From the NCBI GenBank assembly GCA_019418305.1, contig DYCA01000005.1, positions 8,384 through 72,383 of the forward strand: a stretch of DNA of 64,000 nt. The letters run 5' to 3'. Shown here one piece after another: positions 61,727-64,000 of the stretch (positions are counted from its first letter, which is position 1; every line of letters begins with the position of its first letter). Both the position numbers and the translations under genes were made by a program. The notes under the pieces are model-generated. The model was given only the letters and a program-made list of their open reading frames with translations. It was not told the DNA's origin and ran no database searches. This DNA comes from Clostridiales bacterium. GTDB lineage: Bacteria; Bacillota; Clostridia; Oscillospirales; Butyricicoccaceae.

Positions 61727-61763
61727 AAAAAACGCCCGTGTTGTCACATGGGCGTTTTTTTTA
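61727..61763 (+). terminator. terminator after the anti-sigma gene
   Basis: AACGCCC and GGGCGTT form the base of a stem closed by TG-TTGT-CA, followed by a run of eight T. Confidence 0.9.
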
Positions 61764-61771
61764 ATTATCTC

Positions 61772-61800
61772 TTGACAAATTCCTTTTTTCCCTGTATGCT
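61772..61800 (+). promoter_or_regulatory. predicted promoter of cysK
   Basis: TTGACA (61772-61777), 17 bases, TATGCT (61795-61800): near-consensus sigma-A promoter, 53 bases before the ATG. Confidence 0.75.
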
Positions 61801-61829
61801 TAATTCATATAAAACACCTATGAATTAAG
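61799..61829. promoter_or_regulatory. 11-bp perfect inverted repeat, probable cysK operator
   Basis: CTTAATTCATA (61799-61809) and TATGAATTAAG (61819-61829), spacer 9 bases. It begins at the last -10 bases and covers the transcription start, where a repressor would block initiation. A CymR- or Rrf2-like sulfur regulator is a reasonable guess, not proven. Confidence 0.65.
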
Positions 61830-61853
61830 GGAATATGAAAGGTGGCACACCAC

Positions 61854-62786
61854 ATGTCAGATATCAAGCATAGCTTTGCCGATCTGATCGGCAACACCCC
61901 GCTGTACGCGGCAGATAAATTTGCAGAAAAATCCGGCGCGCAGGCGCAAATTCTTGCCAAACTCGAATACTTCAATCCGGCAGGCTCGGTCAAGGATCGC
62001 GTTGCCAACGCGATGATCACCAAGGCAGAAGAAAGCGGCGTGCTCAAACCGGGCGCGACCATCATCGAGCCGACCAGCGGCAACACCGGCATCGGTCTGG
62101 CGGCAGTTGCCGCAGCCAAGGGCTACCGCATCATCCTCACCATGCCCGAAACCATGAGCGTCGAGCGCCGCAACATGCTCAAGGCATACGGTGCAGAGCT
62201 GGTGCTCACCGACGGCGCCAAAGGTATGTCCGGCGCGATTGCCAAGGCGGATGAGCTGGCGGCAGAAATTGAGAACAGCTTTATTCCGGGGCAGTTTGTC
62301 AACCCTGCCAATCCTGCGGCACACTACGCAACGACCGGTCCTGAGCTCTGGTCTCAGACCGACGGTAAAATTGATATTTTTGTTGCAGGCGTTGGTACAG
62401 GCGGTACGATTACCGGTGTTGGCTCCTACTTGAAGGAACAGAACCCCAATATCAAGGTCATTGCCGTGGAGCCGGATGAATCCCCTGTGCTGTCTACCGG
62501 CAAGGGTGGTCCGCACAAGATTCAGGGCATCGGAGCCGGCTTTGTACCAGAGGTTCTCAATACCGGCGTATTCGACGAAGTCATCCGCGTTAAGGGCGAA
62601 GATGCCTTTTCCACCGCACGCACCTTCACGCACAGCGAAGGTCTGTTTATCGGTATTTCCTCCGGCGCTGCGCTGCACGCTGCTGTCGCACTGTCTCAGC
62701 GTCCGGAAAACAAGGGCAAAACCATTGTGGCATTATTGCCCGATACCGGCGATCGCTATCTGTCCACTCCGCTCGTCAGCGACTAA
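61854..62786 (+). CDS. cysK: cysteine synthase A
   Basis: O-acetylserine sulfhydrylase that makes cysteine from O-acetylserine and sulfide. 310 residues: [37 protein letters not shown] (PLP Lys), [36 protein letters not shown] (substrate loop), [18 protein letters not shown] (phosphate loop), and [15 protein letters not shown] (Ser binding the PLP nitrogen). It has the classical NPAGSVKDR, unlike the copy at 48712. Start ATG 61854 has AAAGGTGG 8 bases upstream. A strong promoter and an inverted-repeat operator point to sulfur-dependent control. Confidence 0.96.
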   Translation: MSDIKHSFADLIGNTPLYAADKFAEKSGAQAQILAKLEYFNPAGSVKDRVANAMITKAEESGVLKPGATIIEPTSGNTGIGLAAVAAAKGYRIILTMPETMSVERRNMLKAYGAELVLTDGAKGMSGAIAKADELAAEIENSFIPGQFVNPANPAAHYATTGPELWSQTDGKIDIFVAGVGTGGTITGVGSYLKEQNPNIKVIAVEPDESPVLSTGKGGPHKIQGIGAGFVPEVLNTGVFDEVIRVKGEDAFSTARTFTHSEGLFIGISSGAALHAAVALSQRPENKGKTIVALLPDTGDRYLSTPLVSD

Positions 62787-62796
62787 AACAATCTTC

Positions 62797-62832
62797 AGAA
62801 AAGCCTGTCTCACGACAGGCTTTTCATTTTTG
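62797..62832 (+). terminator. terminator after cysK
   Basis: AAAAGCCTGTC and GACAGGCTTTT pair over TCAC, followed by CATTTTT. Confidence 0.9.
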
Positions 62833-62869
62833 GGCAGATATCAGACAGAAATGTTATTATGATATCACA

Positions 62870-62898
62870 TTGACGTATATTCAATTTTTTAGTATCTT
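62870..62898 (+). promoter_or_regulatory. predicted promoter of the lipoprotein gene
   Basis: TTGACG (62870-62875), 17 bases, TATCTT (62893-62898). A leader hairpin (CATAACTT/AAGTTGTG) lies before the ribosome site. Confidence 0.5.
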
Positions 62899-63000
62899 AT
62901 TATTAGCGCAAAAGAATGCGGCATCCAACAAGTTGGGAGCATCTTCACATAACTTCGTAAGTTGTGTGGAGAGAATACAAATCAAAGGAGGAAAGAGAAA

Positions 63001-63596
63001 TGCGAAAAGAAATAGGGGCTGTATTGGCGGCAATGTTGCTGCTGACCGGCTGCAGCAGTGGCGAAACCGCCCAGACAAACGAGCATGATAACTCTTCGGA
63101 AAGCACTCTGGCGAACCAACAAGAGAACAGTCAAACAGATATTGCGGAACCGGAACAGGAGAGTGCCATTCCGGGTAGCTACACCGTGCCAGACGGATGG
63201 GTGAAATCTGATGAACATTCTTCTGCAAATATGGTTTTCTATGCAGAAGAAGGGCACGAGGAGGATGCATTGCCTGATAATATTTCCATCAGCGTCGGTG
63301 CAAATCGATACAGCGCAGAAGAACACACAAAGTTCAAAGACGCCATCACAAAGCAGCTCCTGATGCAGTTAAATGGTGCAGATGCCCAACTGGAAGGGAG
63401 CGGCAGCAATACAGAACAAGGTTATGTAGTTTACACCTTTACCATCGATGATGCCACCGCCGTAACAAAACAATATTACATTGTAAAGGATTACGGATTT
63501 TGCTTAGTTCAGCTTACCAATTTCACTGGATCTGACAACGCATATCAAGCTGCCCAAACCATAGTGGACAGTTTCGTATGGGATGATGAAGAATAA
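63001..63596 (+). CDS. putative lipoprotein of unknown function
   Basis: 198 residues. The signal peptide ends in a lipobox (AAMLLLTGCSSG, Cys near 19), then a Ser/Asn/Gln-rich linker. The C-terminal domain from about residue 60 (SYTVPDGWVKSDEHSSANMVFYAEEG, QGYVVYTFTIDDATAVTKQYYIVKDYGFCLVQLTNF, AAQTIVDSFVW) looks like the beta-sandwich found in PsbP/DUF1795-like lipoproteins. I do not recognise a precise family. The ATG follows AAGGAGG by 8 bases. Confidence 0.75.
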
Positions 63597-63601
63597 AAAA
63601 A

Positions 63602-63787
63602 TTGCCCAATGCTATGCAATTTAACTTCGTCCTAAAAAACTGCCATCACTTTGCACCATATTTACCGATGCAGGAAGACCAACACCATTACACCGCAGAC
63701 AGCAGCTGGAAAACCTACACAATCACAGGGATGTTTAATAAGAAACCGATCCGTGCGTTGGAGCAAGCTGGGCTAAAACAGTTCTGA
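63602..63787 (+). CDS. possible small protein or gene remnant
   Basis: A 61-codon frame after the lipoprotein gene, beginning MPNAMQFNFVLKNC and ending KKPIRALEQAGLKQF. There is no ribosome binding site before it and I recognise no family. It may be chance or the tail of a decayed gene. A terminator for the tRNA unit lies just beyond it. Confidence 0.2.
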   Translation: MPNAMQFNFVLKNCHHFAPYLPMQEDQHHYTADSSWKTYTITGMFNKKPIRALEQAGLKQF

Positions 63788-63798
63788 TATCATAATAA

Positions 63799-63835
63799 AA
63801 AAACCCTCGAAAACCAAAGTTTTCGAGGGCTTTTT
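63799..63835. terminator. terminator of the tRNA unit, usable from both sides
   Basis: CCCTCGAAAA and TTTTCGAGGG pair over 6 bases with T-runs on both strands. On the minus strand it follows tRNA-Thr. Confidence 0.9.
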
Positions 63836-63836
63836 C

Positions 63837-63912
63837 TGGAGCTGCTGACCGGATTTGAACCGGTGACCTCATCCTTACCAAGGATGCACTCTACCTACTG
63901 AGCTACAGCAGC
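63837..63912 (-). tRNA. tRNA-Thr(GGT)
   Basis: On the minus strand the acceptor GCTGCTG pairs with CAGCAGC. The D-arm GCTCAGTAGGTAGAGT, anticodon stem CATCC/GGATG with loop TTGGTAA (anticodon GGT), and T-arm CCGGTTCAAATCCGG are all present. CCA is encoded. Confidence 0.95.
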
Positions 63913-63945
63913 AAAAACAAACGGCGAACAATGTCGCCGTTGTAT

Positions 63946-64000
63946 TGGCGACCCGGATGGGACTTGAACCCACGGCCTCCAGCGTGACAGGCTGGCGCTC
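63946..64000 (-). tRNA. tRNA-Asp(GTC), partial
   Basis: The 3' portion is visible: anticodon stem CCAGC/GCTGG with loop CTGTCAC (anticodon GTC), T-arm GTGGGTTCAAGTCCCAT, and encoded CCA. The 5' end is past the right edge. It lies 33 bases upstream of tRNA-Thr in the same transcript. Confidence 0.92.

Noticed and set aside
62947-62963. loxP-like string ATAACTTCGTA
   Set aside because: Only 11 bases match and there is no second arm or 8-base spacer; it is part of a small leader hairpin.
1-64000. CRISPR arrays, prophage or transposon
   Set aside because: No spaced repeats of 24-40 bases, no transposase, integrase or structural phage gene; the single amidase is not enough.

Overview
The window looks like chromosomal core of a moderately GC-rich, anaerobic, spore-forming-type Clostridium relative (class Clostridia, probably Oscillospirales, near Butyricicoccus/Agathobaculum). 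The grounds are the gene order pyrH-frr-uppS-cdsA-dxr-rseP-ispG-polC, a Gram-positive PolC, the mreC-mreD-PBP2-minD cluster, rubrerythrin with a Fur/PerR regulator, GerMN and DUF1836 proteins, and strong AGGAGG-type ribosome binding sites. I saw no insertion sequence, integrase, CRISPR array or rRNA. The only phage-like gene is one endolysin-type amidase.

Layout: (1) 1-8388, minus strand: an operon from pyrH down to polC covering UMP kinase, ribosome recycling, undecaprenyl and phospholipid precursor synthesis, the MEP isoprenoid pathway and replication. polC runs off the left edge and shows an apparent frameshift near its 5' end. (2) 8481-20825: a carbohydrate region with myo-inositol genes iolE, iolB and iolD, a two-subunit transketolase, malic enzyme, DeoR and AraC regulators, a VOC protein and a sodium:solute symporter. 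iolC, iolJ, iolA and iolG are absent. (3) 20984-34416, minus strand: an LTA-synthase-like sulfatase, aspS, hisS, mgsA, minD, PBP2, mreD, mreC, maf, a U32 peptidase and zapA (cell shape, division and tRNA charging). (4) 34508-41608, plus strand: proB, a 50-residue membrane protein, proA, a CYTH protein, a PutP-type symporter, an MBL hydrolase with its DUF3006 partner, and lysA. (5) 41614-47851: two tail-anchored zinc-ribbon proteins, an MnmM-like methyltransferase and a ferredoxin protein, then a DUF819 transporter divergent from a dipeptidase and a dipeptide epimerase. (6) 47857-59703: amidase, cysteine synthase, thiE, nitrilase, YbaK, DUF1836, polysaccharide deacetylase, hemolysin III, Fur/PerR with rubrerythrin, GerMN, an SPFH/ribbon-helix-helix pair, GluQRS and a GH3 lipoprotein. 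(7) 59711-64000: an ECF sigma/anti-sigma pair with its own ECF-type promoter, a second cysK behind a palindromic operator, a lipoprotein, and tRNA-Thr and tRNA-Asp.

The most interesting idea is metabolic. IolE, IolD and IolB should make 2-deoxy-5-keto-gluconate (DKG). Read from its C6 end, DKG is a ketose with the D-threo stereochemistry that transketolases cleave. The adjacent, sequence-divergent transketolase pair could therefore replace the IolC/IolJ kinase-aldolase route, giving malate semialdehyde plus a pentose or hexose phosphate. This is inference from gene context and chemistry. Also worth checking are a 20-bp perfect palindrome before the ferredoxin gene, a perfect inverted repeat before iolE, an unlisted 50-residue protein between proB and proA, and a recurring TTGCAA -35 element.
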